Source of the DNA: Lutraria lutraria
Taxonomy: Eukaryota > Mollusca > Bivalvia > Venerida > Mactridae
DNA: 64,000 nucleotides
Direction of reading: 5' to 3'
NCBI GenBank assembly: GCA_964023205.1
Contig: OZ026843.1
Location: forward strand, 2,589,029-2,653,028
This document shows, piece by piece, positions 12,668 through 26,052 of this stretch. Each line of letters starts with the position of its first letter. The first letter of the stretch is position 1. The notes beneath the pieces were generated by a model. The model was not told the origin of the DNA. It searched no databases and was given only the letters and a program-made list of their open reading frames with translations. Position numbers and translations under genes: made by a program.

Positions 12668-13371
12668 TCCTTCACTGGTTTGCCATTCGCAAATAATGTA
12701 TCAAATGAGATCCAGGCACGATCCCCAGCACGTCGTGCAGCTTTCAAGTTAGGGTATAGTTTCTTCCTTTTTTTCCACGATCTCTTTGGGGAATTGTTAA
12801 TTCATGTAATAGTTCGTTCCACCAAGTTCTCTCCCTTGTTTCCTGACGAGTTCCCGTTCCTTGAATAGCGTAAATTTCGCAACGATGTTATGAGGTTTTC
12901 CATTCATTCGGCTGCCCATACGATGCACACGTTCGAACCCAATACTGTCGGCTAAATCCTTTGCTACCTTTAATGTATCATGAATAAATTGACGCATAAC
13001 CTTCTCTGTGTCTTCCATGACACCTGTCTGAGACTCCGGTATGTTACTGAACACAAGGTTGTTCTTCATAGACTGTGCCTGTAGGTACGACACTTCATCT
13101 TGTAATACATCCTTATCCTTCTGTAGTCCCAATACTTTACTGCTTACCGTGCTCAACTCATAATCAAGACAATCATGTTTCTCTTCGTCCGTAATCAATC
13201 TATCTTGTAACTTACTGTTTCTATCTTCTACAGCGCACCAAATACGTTTTAGTTCAGTATCGAAATTATCAACTTTCTTCTCGACCTCATGGATCCTCTC
13301 TAATTTTTTCTCAACACATGATAATCTAGTTTCTATTTTGTTAAGGCATGTAAGAATAGCACTGGAATTGT
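12668..13371 (-). pseudogene. LINE ORF1 remnant
   Basis: The charged helical N-terminal part (KIETRLSCVEKKLERIHEVE and following heptads) looks like a coiled coil. It is followed by NNLVFSNIPESQ, the usual start of the L1-type ORF1 RRM domain, and FERVHRMG. A frameshift lies after GGTNYYMN near 12,795. ORF1 products bind element RNA. The 5' end stops at the insertion junction, so the start codon is probably missing. Confidence 0.7.
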
Positions 13372-13855
13372 CTCATGGATACTGAATTAAAAGTAAAGTA
13401 TTTTGATTCGTTAAAGCAATAGCAAATATGGCCTTCTAGTTCTAGTAGGTTCACACAATTGACTCATCATTTGGCACAAACGTCCACACATTCGTAAATA
13501 ACGTTGTTATCTCCATGTAGTTGATGTGTTGGTACCTCATATGAGGTTTTTAGATCCGCACATCCGTACCAAGCAAGCAAACACGTGCTGTAGCGAATTA
13601 GCCATGAATCCATGCAGTTTCTGCGTCACTTAGATCAGCAGTTTTCAGTTTTCTGGGGTCTATATTAACAAGCCGCCCGTTACCGATCAATTTATCTTAT
13701 TTAACCAATCCACAGTTATGTTCACACCTAAATTCTGAATCTTTTGCATTAATAAGATCTTGACTGCTGTTAACCAAACAATTACACGAAGACAATATGT
13801 TTAACACCAAACATATTTTGACGATGACGGTCGGTCTAAAGGATTTTACAAATGT
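13372..13855 (-). pseudogene. lectin/WSC receptor pseudogene A: signal peptide, lectin-like and WSC-like exon
   Basis: The minus strand reads a hydrophobic leader (VIVKICLVLNILSSCNC), then SSQDLINAKDSEFRCEHN, then a WSC-like stretch with YGCADLKTSYEV, ECVDVCAK and GLEGHICYCFNES-like residues. The initiator that is ATG in copy B (43,824) is ACA here. In-frame stops fall after GLVK, after WIHG and after DVCAK. It is the 5' part of the gene whose tail is at 1,499-1,770; the middle was deleted and the rest displaced by inserted DNA. Confidence 0.7.
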
Positions 13856-16237
13856 CTTGATGCACGACGCACTGTTAAATGAAAACTGTTCATTTGTATA
13901 CAAATTCAGGATAAGCGAATACAGGAATACTGAAGTTGGAAGTATGCTCGATAGGAATAAAAGGCAACAAAATTATCTGATTAGAAATTTATGTATATAA
14001 ACAGGACGTGATAAATACCACAATACCACAATGCACATATTATTATAATTCACTGTCTTTAACAGCGCTAAATCCACACTTACCGTTCTGGCAGCGCAAA
14101 ACCGAAATATAAACGATCTGATAGAAAAGTCTAATCAACAAAACGAATTTTGTTCACTAAAACATAACAAGCGGTGTACAAGTGTTGAAACGACAAAAAG
14201 GGATTAGAATAAGAACAATCCAAACGAGAACCGTGAATTACATATTTATAACAAACAAAACCGTGTACATTTAAATCCGGCGGTCGTGACACGTGAATCA
14301 ACGGGATTTCATGCTCTTGTTTACAATAGCGAAAATACGAAAATATCCGCTCTGATACGAATGTTTACCACAGCGAAAATATCCGTAGTATTCCGAATGT
14401 TTTATCACGTAGACGAAAGGATAATAATAGATGTCCGCCATTTTGGAATTTAAAAAGTATATTTAAGTTCATAAACACCGATTAGAGCTAACAATGCATT
14501 GTGGGATCGTCTCTCGATATCGTTTGAGCTATTTTTAGCAGTTGCGAATCCATGTATGTATATAAGTCCTTGGTATTAACTATAAACTAAATAATTTATT
14601 TGAAGTCACAGTCAGTAGATCTAACGCTCTACCCATTAGGTTCAGCGAAAAAGCTGGTTCTTTTGTAAAGTATATTTGTAATCTGAGCAGCGATTCGTCT
14701 CCTAATAATTTGTATATATTTTCATCTTGCTTGGAATATTGCGAATCCTTTCATATAATTATTACATGTATTAATAATTATAATTGTTAAGGTCGTCGCG
14801 TAAAAATTGTCCATATAGTTAATCACGCAGTGGAATATGCAACAATTAAGTACATAACTGGCTGTTCCAGTTTCATATTCTGTGAACATCCATAAAACTG
14901 GAGTTCATCCTTCGAAAATACCTCTAGTTAGCATTCCTCATGCCGATCGATAGTTGAGTGATCTTAGCAACTCCAATACATTTCGGTCAAAAGAAAAACA
15001 ACTCCTGTATTCTTTCATAGATCTTTTTTACAGAATACATACAGCATTAGTTACATTTAATCACATTCATAATCAAATAAGGTTTTAAATGAAAAATTCG
15101 TTCGCTGTGCGTATTGAATCTAATGCTAAATACAAAATTGTTTTGTTGGTATAGCATACATCTGCCCATACGCGTAATTTTGAAATAAATGTTAGCATCA
15201 ACACAAACTGTTATGACCCATAGACAGCGCCTTTGCACGTTATGTTTGAGTGAATAAATGCATATTAAATTGTGAATTCTGACAAAAAACAACAACATAT
15301 AATCCGATTTAGTTGAGGTCAAGCAGGTTAAAGTTAAATGTAAACGCCTTTAAAACACATACAGAAGGTCAAACAATCAATCTCTAATAGTTCTATAAAC
15401 ATATTATTATCTTACATTTGTACAAACATTGTATCCTTCATCTATGGTTGAGGAAAACACGTTATGTAATTCACAACAGCTGGAAGATGTGTATATTTAA
15501 AATACAACGATTTCTGCCTGGTTTTGCCGAAGGAAGACAACAAAACAACTACATTCCAAATATTATTACGATGTCAAAAATATCCACTCTACATCACGAT
15601 GTATGAGTTTATTTTAGCCCAATTAAACATATGTCTCGTAGATTTTAATTGTAGATCTTTCGATGAATATTGTGTATTTTATACAGTATCAAGCATTTAC
15701 AGTCAATTTTATCTATCTTTCCTTTGATGTTCGAATTACGGGATTTTGCTTACTGTATAAGGGAATATGCGAGCTATATTAGCTAGTCCTTACAGTTTTA
15801 TGCCGATTGGTGGGTTGGTATTTTTTTAGTCTTTATGCTCCCTTTGTATATGTTTTTGTATTATGTATTGCCATGGACACTGTTGCTCAGTCTCTTGCTA
15901 TTTGTCTGTATGTAAATGAATATTTGTAAATTGTTTAGTACATCTAGAAGTTCGTCTGTTTTCATTTTCTTCCAAGTAACGTTTCCCAGTATGCGTCATT
16001 TTATGATTGCTGTTAAATATATACATTATAGATGAATTGAAATGTATCTCTCGTAAATACTTAGTCATCACGAGCCAGCTTTATTCACATTTACATGACA
16101 CATATATGTTGAAATATTAAAACCACCTCAAATAATTAAAATCATCTTTGTGTAAAGGGTGTAACCTAGTTAACGCCTAAGTAGTTTGCAAGTATGAATT
16201 GGAGCTACATCCTGTCTGATTGTCACCAAAGTCCCGC
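13856..16237. other. intergenic: upstream of lectin/WSC A, downstream of RPTP A
   Basis: No gene is seen. It is collinear with 43,825-46,039. About 290 bp at 14,278-14,570 have no counterpart in B, and the 29-bp unit that is triplicated in B occurs once near 14,065. A strongly conserved non-coding block is listed separately. Confidence 0.6.
15725..15871. other. non-coding block nearly identical in units A and B
   Basis: About 147 bp differ from 45,511-45,658 at only one or two positions by eye, while flanking sequence diverges more and has indels. It contains ATATGCGAGCTATATTAGC and GCCGATTGGTGGGTTGG. No open frame is conserved. It could be a regulatory element, a conversion tract or an old repeat end. 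Confidence 0.6.
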
Positions 16238-19200
16238 TCATTGTTCTTGGGAGATAGCAGCCTCAGCTATGTATGTACATGCAAGCGAAAAGCACGTCTC
16301 AAGTTGATCCTGAAATACAATGGTAACAAGGTTACAAAAAGGAAATGATTCAGTCTCCATCTACACACACAATAACCTTATTGAGTCTTGTGGACATTTC
16401 CATATACATGTTGTAGCTTAGATATCAATATATAAACTAAAAAGATATTGCCAGTTGTACACGTTTCATACATTGACATTTAACAGATGGCACAAAGTCC
16501 CTAAATTAATCAATTAGTAGTATCATTTCGGGACAATATGTCTATGAAACGGGCCACTGATTCTAAGACCTTCCTCAATAAAAAACGATTTCAGACTTGA
16601 CGTTTAAAATGCTTTGTGATTTTGTGAGAAACAGTTATCAACCTCAGACTCTCCATCCTATACCGTACAAAAAATGATGATTTTATGATATACATGTGTA
16701 CAATATACATACGCTAGTGATATCTCTATCGACATTTTAGTTAGTTCATTATTTTAATTGTAACACAGTCTTGGAACAAGAACTTTCCTGACATTTACGC
16801 TAATAAAAAGTTGTCAAGACGTGAGATATGAGTTGCTTACCGAAGTTGGTATTGCAGCTGGAAGACGTGCCAGAATAGTTCTGACAATACATGTTACACT
16901 CAGCTCACTTTCTGAATCCAATCTATCTATAATATTGTAAAGTGTGCAGAACAAGCCACTTTGTTCAGATCCATTCCTATTAAACATATCAACCACATAG
17001 TTATCACTAAACCTATTCAATGGATCTGCGTTAGAAAGTTCGTGAGAGGAAAGAACGGCTATATCTGAACCCTATCTGAAGACAAAGCCTAAAATATTAG
17101 AGGAGTACACAATATACACATTATGGTGGATAGAAGGGAAAAAATGTTTATCCAAGAAAATGAATTTAACACTTTTTAGATAATCAACTAAACCGGAAGA
17201 AGTTTAAAAGCCGACTAAATATGTTTTAGCAACGATAACCCCTTTCTAGAAAGTTATTGAAGAAATGGAGTACTTGCATGCAGTGTACTAGTAGTCGCCT
17301 GTCTGACGACTTATTCGCATACTTCCAGCACAGCAACACTAACTTTAGAAGATTCTTCACATTTGGAACATTCTTCACTATTTTCCAACCTTTGTATTCT
17401 ATCATTGTAATATCTCGTACTTCACTATCTTTGTTTGTCTAAATGGAATGATTTATTGAATGAATTAGTGAATATTGAAATCAATTGTTTTATTGAGTTC
17501 TAGATTCAAATAAAATAAAAGAACGGATTCAATGAAGGAAATGCAGTGAATTAAATATCCAGTTTGGGCAGCCATGTTTAAATGTAAAATACCTGCAAAC
17601 GTCAGAAAATTACTCCAGTCCTGAATTGAGTGCATTAAATAATATTTGTAATTTGTTTGAGAATACCTTTTTAATTACATAATATTTTTAAAAACAGAGA
17701 CCTCCAAAATTAATTACAAATTATCTTAATCTCATCCCAAAACCGCAGGTAATTTGTGCATTATCCTAGCGTTAGAACCATAAGAAATAAAAGGTAAATT
17801 GTATGAGTTTTTTGTCATTTTTGAAATTTTCCAAAAGGTTTTCATTTAAAGACCTGTTTCACTTCCAGTTTCAATGTACGAGTAATGTAATCAATGTCCG
17901 ACTTTTTGTCTTCTTCAACATTGGTGACCTTTACATTGCCAATAGTGATATGTTTCTTGTGTTTTGGCCAATAGTATCCCAAGGTCTATACGAATATATA
18001 TACGAAAGAAAATCAAAGATCATGGTGCCAAATTTATGAGTATTTTCAATATTTGGTTGTAATTTTGAAAAAGAAAATTAATACGTGAATTGATTTAAAG
18101 ATTTAGAGCTTTAGTTCATCATATGCATTTATTAGTTTTTAATTTTTGAATTAGTTGCACTATATTTTCAGATGCATTAACTATCGTCGAAATAAACGTC
18201 AACAATGTCCAGTTTATTTTTAAGTTTTCATTTCCTCAAGTCATTTTGAAGTTGTTTCCCTTTATCTTGATATCAGGTGTATTATACAAACATAACGTAT
18301 CATGAAAACATGGAAATGCTGTAGTTTGTTAACCAATCTTGTATTTGACAATTAAGTCATAAAAAGATACCCAATAGTATGGATGTGGTCAATCTGGAAT
18401 GCAATCCTATTGAATAAAACATCAATGGGTTATATATATTTCATCAAGTTGCAAGTCAATGAATGAAATATCCTTACCTTATCGTTTGGATCTAAATTGT
18501 TCAACATAACAATTGTGTCACATTTACGATGCAGCAACAATTGGCAAAAGTCTGAGAGTGTGTCTGGTGTTGGCATCTGTGTAGCTATCATAGTCTCCCG
18601 ACACTTGAAAGACTAAAGGTATAAACACAAACAGTGTTTAAGCGAATATCCCTACTCAAAAGACACAAAGCACATAATGTGCAATTTATAAGTTTGCAAG
18701 GTGAACTTTTGGTTCAGAGTAAAATAATTGTGTTTTAAAACAGAATACCCCATTAGGGTGACCTTGATTTGAAAATGCACAGGTCCTGGAAAAAAACTAG
18801 GAAATATTGTGAGATAATTTCGTTTACCAAACAAAAACAATACACCGTTTACATTTTTATATATATTTCCTGACTTATTCTGGCACAAAAGTAATCTGTT
18901 ACAACAGTATGGTTGAAATTCGCTGGAAGGTTTTCATGTTGACTGAAAACTGGTACAAATAACATGTACTTACATCAAAAACCACAGCATTGATGTACGC
19001 GCCACTGGGCAAGTCAGCTCGAAATGAAGCGTCTACAATGGTAAAATGAGTTAAAAGTTATTTGAACAGGTTTTCTTTTCATTTCAAATGCACTTCAGTG
19101 ACAAACATTGGTAGGCAATTAACTTAACCAGTGCTCATGGATTCTGTTCAAGTATTTGCAAGTTCAAATGCAAGTATCATCCAATATCCATACGTGTCAA

Positions 19201-19648
19201 GATGAATCAATTGAATCTTCGATAGAAGACAATGTAAAGGTATAATGTTTTCCAACAAATCGTCACAGAGAATATGTGCCGTGTCCAGGACACATCTTGC
19301 ACACCCAGGGTCAGTACACAGATCAAATCAGATCTGCACTTTAAACATTGAAAATCAACTTATACAAAATATTAAAATTAATCATCCTACCCATGGGATT
19401 TAAGCCGATTTTCAACGATTTTCTTTCTTTGATCACGGAAAATACATTTAAAGAAAGCGTCATTGATACAAAATACATGCCATAATTGTTTGAGAAAGTA
19501 CAATAACAACGAGAAATAAGAATACAAGTTGACTGTACACAAACGAACCTGGAACATCACTTGTGGGTCGATCCTTTCTCCGACCTTCCTGTACTACATC
19601 TAGAGAAGCTATATCCGATGTATCTAGTGTGAGAGAGTTCCGCAAGTT
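16238..19648 (-). pseudogene. RPTP A exons 16-22: second PTP domain (D2)
   Basis: Every exon has the same length as in copy B and the reading is largely open. The signature is HC-MNGSE-Q-SG, with Gln for Arg, split by a GC-AG intron as in B. The last exon ends SQEQ followed by TGA. Exon 19 and its surroundings (about 17,920-18,600) are unusually close to copy B, introns included. The domain itself looks better preserved than the extracellular part. Confidence 0.8.
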
Positions 19649-19899
19649 CTGAATATATACAAATTAAATGGTAATTACAAAAATCGCATTACAATACCTG
19701 TTGATACAACTATATCAAGAGCATTCCGGGGTAAGGTTATTTTTGTGATCATTTTATCGAATTTTTTAATTCGGTTTATTGCATATGAAGCGCTATATAA
19801 CTCAATAACGCATTACATAACATTTCATTGTTGGTACATTCAAAACAAATATTAATTGTCTAGTGCATTTGAATAGTTTAATGTAACACAATACATTAC

Positions 19900-22800
19900 C
19901 TTGAATAAATATTCTATCTTTTGTTTACCACCTTGTTCTATGTCTACTTTCCTTAAACGTGTCAACATATCTTGCAACGACGAACGGTTCACAAGCTGAC
20001 ATTCCAAAGCAAACGACTGGGCAAGAGTTTTGTACAAAAAGTCATATTGGTCCAGGAAGTTATACGTTGAATAGTAGTGAGTACCATGAGGTTTTGTTTC
20101 AGTGGAGTTAACGCCCGTTTTCAACGTTATTTGAGTTATATACGGCATATACCACTGGACCACGACCGCTCAGTACAACGATACATCAATATATACACCA
20201 CTAGAAGACACGATCATTATATTGAATTTGGTATCCATATCGATTTGATATTTTAGAAATTATGAAAACCTGTCGGGAGTGGTTGTTACATTTGGTTAGT
20301 CTTGATTTTGGAAACCGATAGCAAAGCTATGTTATATCATGTTACTAGTATCAACATGATGGGAGTTGACCATTTTTAGCATCTCCTTTTATAAAAAAGG
20401 GTTATTGAATATATATAGAACATAATAAATGGTCGAAAATGAACGTTGAAGCATATTTAATTAAGTTGTACCATTGAAGACTCGGTGTCTTAACATTGAA
20501 GTGCTTTTTGTGATGTTTTAATGTTACACATGAGGGGAAAATAGAGGAAGGAAAAACGAAATGTTTGGTTCGATTTACTGACATAATTTGGTACAACTTA
20601 CACTGTCACGAACCATGTCCACTCGTTGTTCTCTCAGTTGTTCAACACATTTATAGACATTTACATAAGCTGTTTCTGTTCCTTCGTCAGTCAGGTAATC
20701 AAGACCAATGAACACACCAGTTCTACCAACACCAGCCCTATAAGATATAACGTATACTTTGAAATTTAAGAGCAGTGAAACCTGTGAACAAAGTCCACCA
20801 TAGGGAAAGATAAAACCTTGTCTTTTTGACAGGTGGCAATTATCCAGAGGTCATTTCCTTCTTTACAATCAGCGACAATTTTAAAAGAATAATGTCATCA
20901 ATGACATAGATTTAAATGAAGTAATACAATGGTCAATGCTCAATGAATTACATACATGCAATGGTCGGTGTAAAATGAAGTATCGATACATAGTAGACAG
21001 TGTTAATAAATTACACAAATGAAATGGGTGGTGTTTAGTAAATACGTACTATCAATGGATCGTAATTGAATACATACGTGCAATGGACAACCACAGGATC
21101 ACTTGTAGTATTTGAACCTCTCAAGGACCTGTAGTTCTGATAGAACTCAATGAAAGATATAGCAGATGATGGACAACCGCGTTTTGGCCAATCAGTAAAC
21201 TGATAATGTAAGACATTCATCTCCTCTTCTTCTGTATCCTTAATAAACATAGAATTAAACCTAGATTACCGACAATCACTCATACTAGCAAACAAACTCA
21301 TAATTACAGATTCAATTCCAAAATTAACGAAATGTTTACATGTTACTTGAATATAAAACGTGTTATTCTTCCTTTGCGGCCTTTATTCACAAATTCGGTT
21401 GTTTCTAATATACATTGAAATGCCGAATTTTGAAAAATCATGTATAAATCTAAAGATTATATCGACGTATATCATATGACTGCATTCAGATTACTTGGAG
21501 CTTTGTCCGAAATCATATTGTATGATATCGTACTCACATGTTTTATTTTCATTTTTCGCACTGTGTAGATGACGCACACATCACATGATACGCATGTCAC
21601 ATTGATATTATCGTATGTTGCATTACATCCGGTGTCAGGCCAATACTTCTCTGATGCCGAATTCTTGAATAGAGAAGAGTGTTCACACAACACATAGTAA
21701 CAAGATTGATTAAAAGGTAACTGAATACAAGACTTGGTCGTAGGGACCGTGGGCCTAGGTAGCTTAGACTCCCCACCCCGAATTATTTGACTGTTATGCT
21801 TTTATAATGGGTTATAACTGATTCTTCCCCATTGTGAGACAAAATCTTAACGGTTTCCCGCCATTCATTTGGCCTTAACCTAGCCTTCCCCAACCCAAAT
21901 CTGAAAATACTTTTATGATACAGAGTAGCCATTATTCAAACAATGTATGTTTTAATTGTTACATCGAAACGAACCTGTTCATCATCAAGTGTAGACAACA
22001 TGATAATCATTGGACACTGCTGCTCCCAAACCATTAACCAGAAATCATTAACTGTGGATTTAGCAGGAGCTGAAATTAATCATGCTATAATTATAAATTA
22101 ATATTATGATTTCATGGATATCGATACGAACTGGTGCTGTTCTTTGCAATCATGTACACTAGATAAGGCAAAGAAAAGCCTATAATATGACGTTCACCTA
22201 TTTGGTTTACTTGGTGTCCTTTTCTTTACTGATCGATTAAACAAAACCTACGAGCACGTTGTGTGGTATGTGTGGTATACCAAACTGACCAATGGCGAAG
22301 CACTTCGTTATCATTACGCGTAATTACGAATCAAGTGGGTTACTATTTCAAATGCGATTAATAACAAAGACACACATAACCTGAGTCATGTCTCTCTACA
22401 AGGACAACAACAGGACATAATAAAATAAACTTTTATTAAGTCTAAGTGTCTAACCCTGTGCTGCAATGTATCCAACTTTTCCATCGTTAGCCTGGAATTA
22501 GACAAAACTATTTGTTCACGATTGGAGTGATAATTGCACCTACCAATAACAGCTATATTAAATGATATTATATCTTAAAGTGGCATGCCCAGGAACTGCT
22601 GTGTTATTTTTTTCATACACCAAAAATGCGTTTGTCACTTGTAAAACCAATTATTACCAAAAAGTAAAAGAAGAATGAGCGTTCAAAAATGACCCTATAA
22701 CGCGCACGTCGGTATTTCTATGTCGGTTTGAATAAAAGGCTTACAGCCTTTTATTGACGACAACGATATTTTCGATACGTCGGAGAGTTTAACTGAGCAT

Positions 22801-24555
22801 GTGCGCTGCCTTTCAAGTGAACATAACATGAGCAATACTTACTATTTAAGTTTGTTGACATTTTTTCAGCGAGGTTTTCGGTTTTGACAGATCACGAAAG
22901 GATGGAGTTGTGAAAATGATGAATAATTTCTGAGGCCGAAATCGGCAGGTTTGGTAAATCTTGAAAGGTGTTTTTTTTTAGTAAACTAGCGAGATATTTT
23001 GTTAATATTTTACAGGGCTTTCATTAATTTATTTAGGCATTTAAATAATACCAATTTGATTGCTATTCGAGAAGATTCAGTTCCAGGGCATGCCCCTTCA
23101 AGTGACTTTCATGAAATTTTATTAACTTTGATTTGATTTCCCAAGATTATCTACCTTTATACGTTTGCCACACCACTGCTATTTTATTTGTATACTTCTA
23201 GATACTTTGCGCTTTTATACAACAGTGAAATGTAGACATGTGCCTTCTTTTGTCATACTAAGTAAACTTTTTTTGATTTGATAATGTCCAAGGAAATGAT
23301 AAACCTCACCTTGATATAGGATGCATTGATGTAATATATTTTGTGTGCTTGTTCAGGACTGTTCGCAGACTGGATCGATGGACTTATTGTAACTTGTCCG
23401 CCTGTTTCATCACCATTCTTCGCATTAGTAAACAACATAGTGACATCATTAATGTCCTTGCTTGTACCTGCATTTGTGAATTGTCGTCTTCAGGACCATT
23501 GCCATTTTTCTTCAGATCCGAGCCTGCGTTAGTTCTACCGAATGATTTGAAATGTAAGCTTCTACCTTGTCCACGCCGATCATTTTCATCCTTATTTTTC
23601 ATTATACTTTGGTGATCGTTAATATCTTCTCTTCGTTTTCCATATCCAATGATGACCCTATTCGCATCGTCTGATATATAAAAATGGTATCAATAATTAT
23701 GAAACTATAACAATATGATATAGCCACCATGGATATTGTATTCGATATTATTATTTATACGACCATCGAGACGAGGCTCAGAAGTTGTACGATTTGACAA
23801 TTGACAACGCGTCAGTATATACTCTCGTATATTGTACATAACACTCGAGACAATAAAGTAGTTCATTCTCATATATTCTTCTTAATATAATACTATACAA
23901 ACTCCACCTTAGATACAAAGACAACTTACATGGGAATATTCCACTTAAAGAATTATGAGCCAAGTTTTCCAGTTTTCTTGCTTCTTCATGCGGTTTCATT
24001 AATCCAGTCTTTAGCTTCTATATACAAAAACCCAGCAGATTCATGTTTATACAAATTGCTTTCTTGACTATTATGTATTACAAGTAAACATTTTTTACCA
24101 TCGCTGTGTTATGTTACAAGAAGACATTATTCTGTTTTTTTTTTGTTGACAATTTGCTTTTTTGACAATTATAAAACTAGTAAACAAAGTGTTTCTTTTC
24201 TAACAATGTTTTACTAGTACAAAAACGTTGTATTACCTAAATTGTGTTACAAATAAACAAATAATGCTGTGTTAAAAAGTATGATCCCAGTAAACAAATA
24301 TTGTTTTCTTAACAATTATGTTGCAAAGAAAATATACATAGTGTTATACAATTTGCATGCGAGTTACAATTTATATATACTTTAAACTCCATGCTTAGTC
24401 TGCTTTTTTCAGTCTGTATTACAAATTTAAGGAAGTCATCAACAGCAATCTCATTGCAAATTCCAACGTCATCTCTTGTGCTCTTGTTGCCTCGTGTCAG
24501 TAATCCTATAAGATAAGATATTCTACCAATATTTGTGTAATCCTTGCAACTGGTC
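19900..24555 (-). pseudogene. RPTP A exons 7-15: first PTP domain (D1)
   Basis: Exons 8 and 10-15 match copy B in length. HC-TAGVG-R is present across exons 13 and 14, and the WPD loop reads TDWPKRGCP. The KNRY-equivalent reads HNSL. Exon 7 lost its acceptor (GAAG to GAAT) and one base; exon 9 is 361 rather than 365 nt and shifts out of frame in the charged insert; exon 15 lost its acceptor (CCAG to CCTG). Confidence 0.8.
22579..23097. mobile_element. TTAA-flanked MITE, copy 2, in intron 9 of RPTP A
   Basis: Element of 519 bp in reverse orientation to the copy at 4,607-5,173. The ends are AGTGGCATGCCCAGGAACTG and CAGTTCCAGGGCATGCCCCT. The left flank is TTAA (22,575-22,578) and the right flank TCAA (23,098-23,101). 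The paralogous intron in B has a single TTAA at 52,514-52,517 and no element, so the insertion followed the gene duplication. Confidence 0.9.
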
Positions 24556-26052
24556 ATTCATTGATTGACATATGGCATGAATAACTGTGCCGATCTACTA
24601 AATATTTATTTCATTTTTTCTGTTTCACCTTTGTTCGAAACAGATGACTTAGAAATTCATTCAGATAGTTATCTTAATACCTAAATAAGTACTTAGGAAG
24701 GCAGATCAACAAAGCATGAAGTATTAGAAAATAACTAGGTTTCCTGATAAAGACAAAACAAGACATAAGTGGTGAAGAGATAATTTTGGATAAAAAGCTC
24801 GGGCTACTTTTTTTAAAGTATACTTTTAGTAGTAATATGTAAATATCTGGGTTTTCCACAGGGATCGGGTCTGAAAATTCTTGTTTATCATTAAATCATT
24901 CACTGTGACTTTATATTTACCTTTTTTGTTCTTCTTTTGTCTTCTCTCTACCTGTTCGTCGGCTTCATTGTGGAAGTTTTCGTATAACATTGTACGTCGC
25001 CTTCTCGAAATTATAATCTTCCTGCAGTTTGTGTTGTAAATGGGACGAGAGGAAATTAAATACAAACGACTCTTTTGTTAACATTGTAAAGACATTTGAT
25101 CAATGAAGGGTTTTGGTATTTTATCAGACAGTGATCGGTAGTATTTGAATCGGTAGTATTCAAAGATTGTATAATAATTGTTTAACTTTACATCTATAAT
25201 TTCGGTCATAAACAAAACTAACAAAAATGTGTATATTTTGTGTGCATAACATCAATGAAATATTCAGAAACATGTAGTACAACCAAAACAAATCAAAGAA
25301 AATAATCTTCTCATAAGCATTTGAAATAAGTATTATTTAAATGCCAATCCGCACGATCAAAACGTGTGTGTTCACATTCGAACATTGATTAATTTACCCG
25401 TGTTTATATAAGATACAGACTTCGTTATTTTTATATCACAATCGACTGTGTTATAAAATCTTTACAAACCTTCTATGCACAAGAATGATGACAACTACGA
25501 GTGCAATCACGGTGAGCCCTACAATCCCACTTTCGACATAAATCCATAAGCGATTTTTTGGTTCAGCGGGCGATGATGGTGTAGCCGTGATGACAATTTG
25601 GAAAACCAAAAAACGTGTAGTGGAAATATTTGAAAATCGCTCCAAAATAAAAATGGGGAAGCCTTGATAATTATTAAAGTGGTCGATGTATTAGATTTTA
25701 CTGTATGCTGTGTGTTGCCTTGTATGCAGTGATCATCCGGTTGCATTACATAATCATATATATTTTCGTTGCCATAAAATATGAAGCATATTGTAAATTC
25801 AGATAAGCTCGCTATGCGAGACACATTTTAGGACTAAATAAAACTGTCCTGGTACTTGGCTACTTTCCAAGTACAGAAGAAATGAAGAAAAACAGTTAAA
25901 ACTATTTTTCTATTTCTGATATTCTGTGAGAAAAATTATCACATTGCTTGATATCTAGGTACTATTTGGAAACACAACTTGTTATTTTTATCTGATTGCT
26001 AATATAACATATTATTGATTAACAAAAACTTTATAGAAACTGGTTTTCATAC

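Larger units (their letters stand above)
9359..13371 (-). mobile_element. degenerate L1/Tx1-like LINE
   Basis: Minus-strand non-LTR retrotransposon, 5' end at the right. It holds an ORF1 remnant (coiled coil and RRM-like part) and an ORF2 remnant (endonuclease, reverse transcriptase, C-terminal Cys/His segment). It is probably 5'-truncated inside ORF1. The flanks are CCCATGGA at 9,351-9,358 and CTCATGGA at 13,372-13,379. Unit B has a single CCCATGGA at 43,311-43,318, which I read as the empty target. Several stops and frameshifts make it non-autonomous. Confidence 0.85.
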
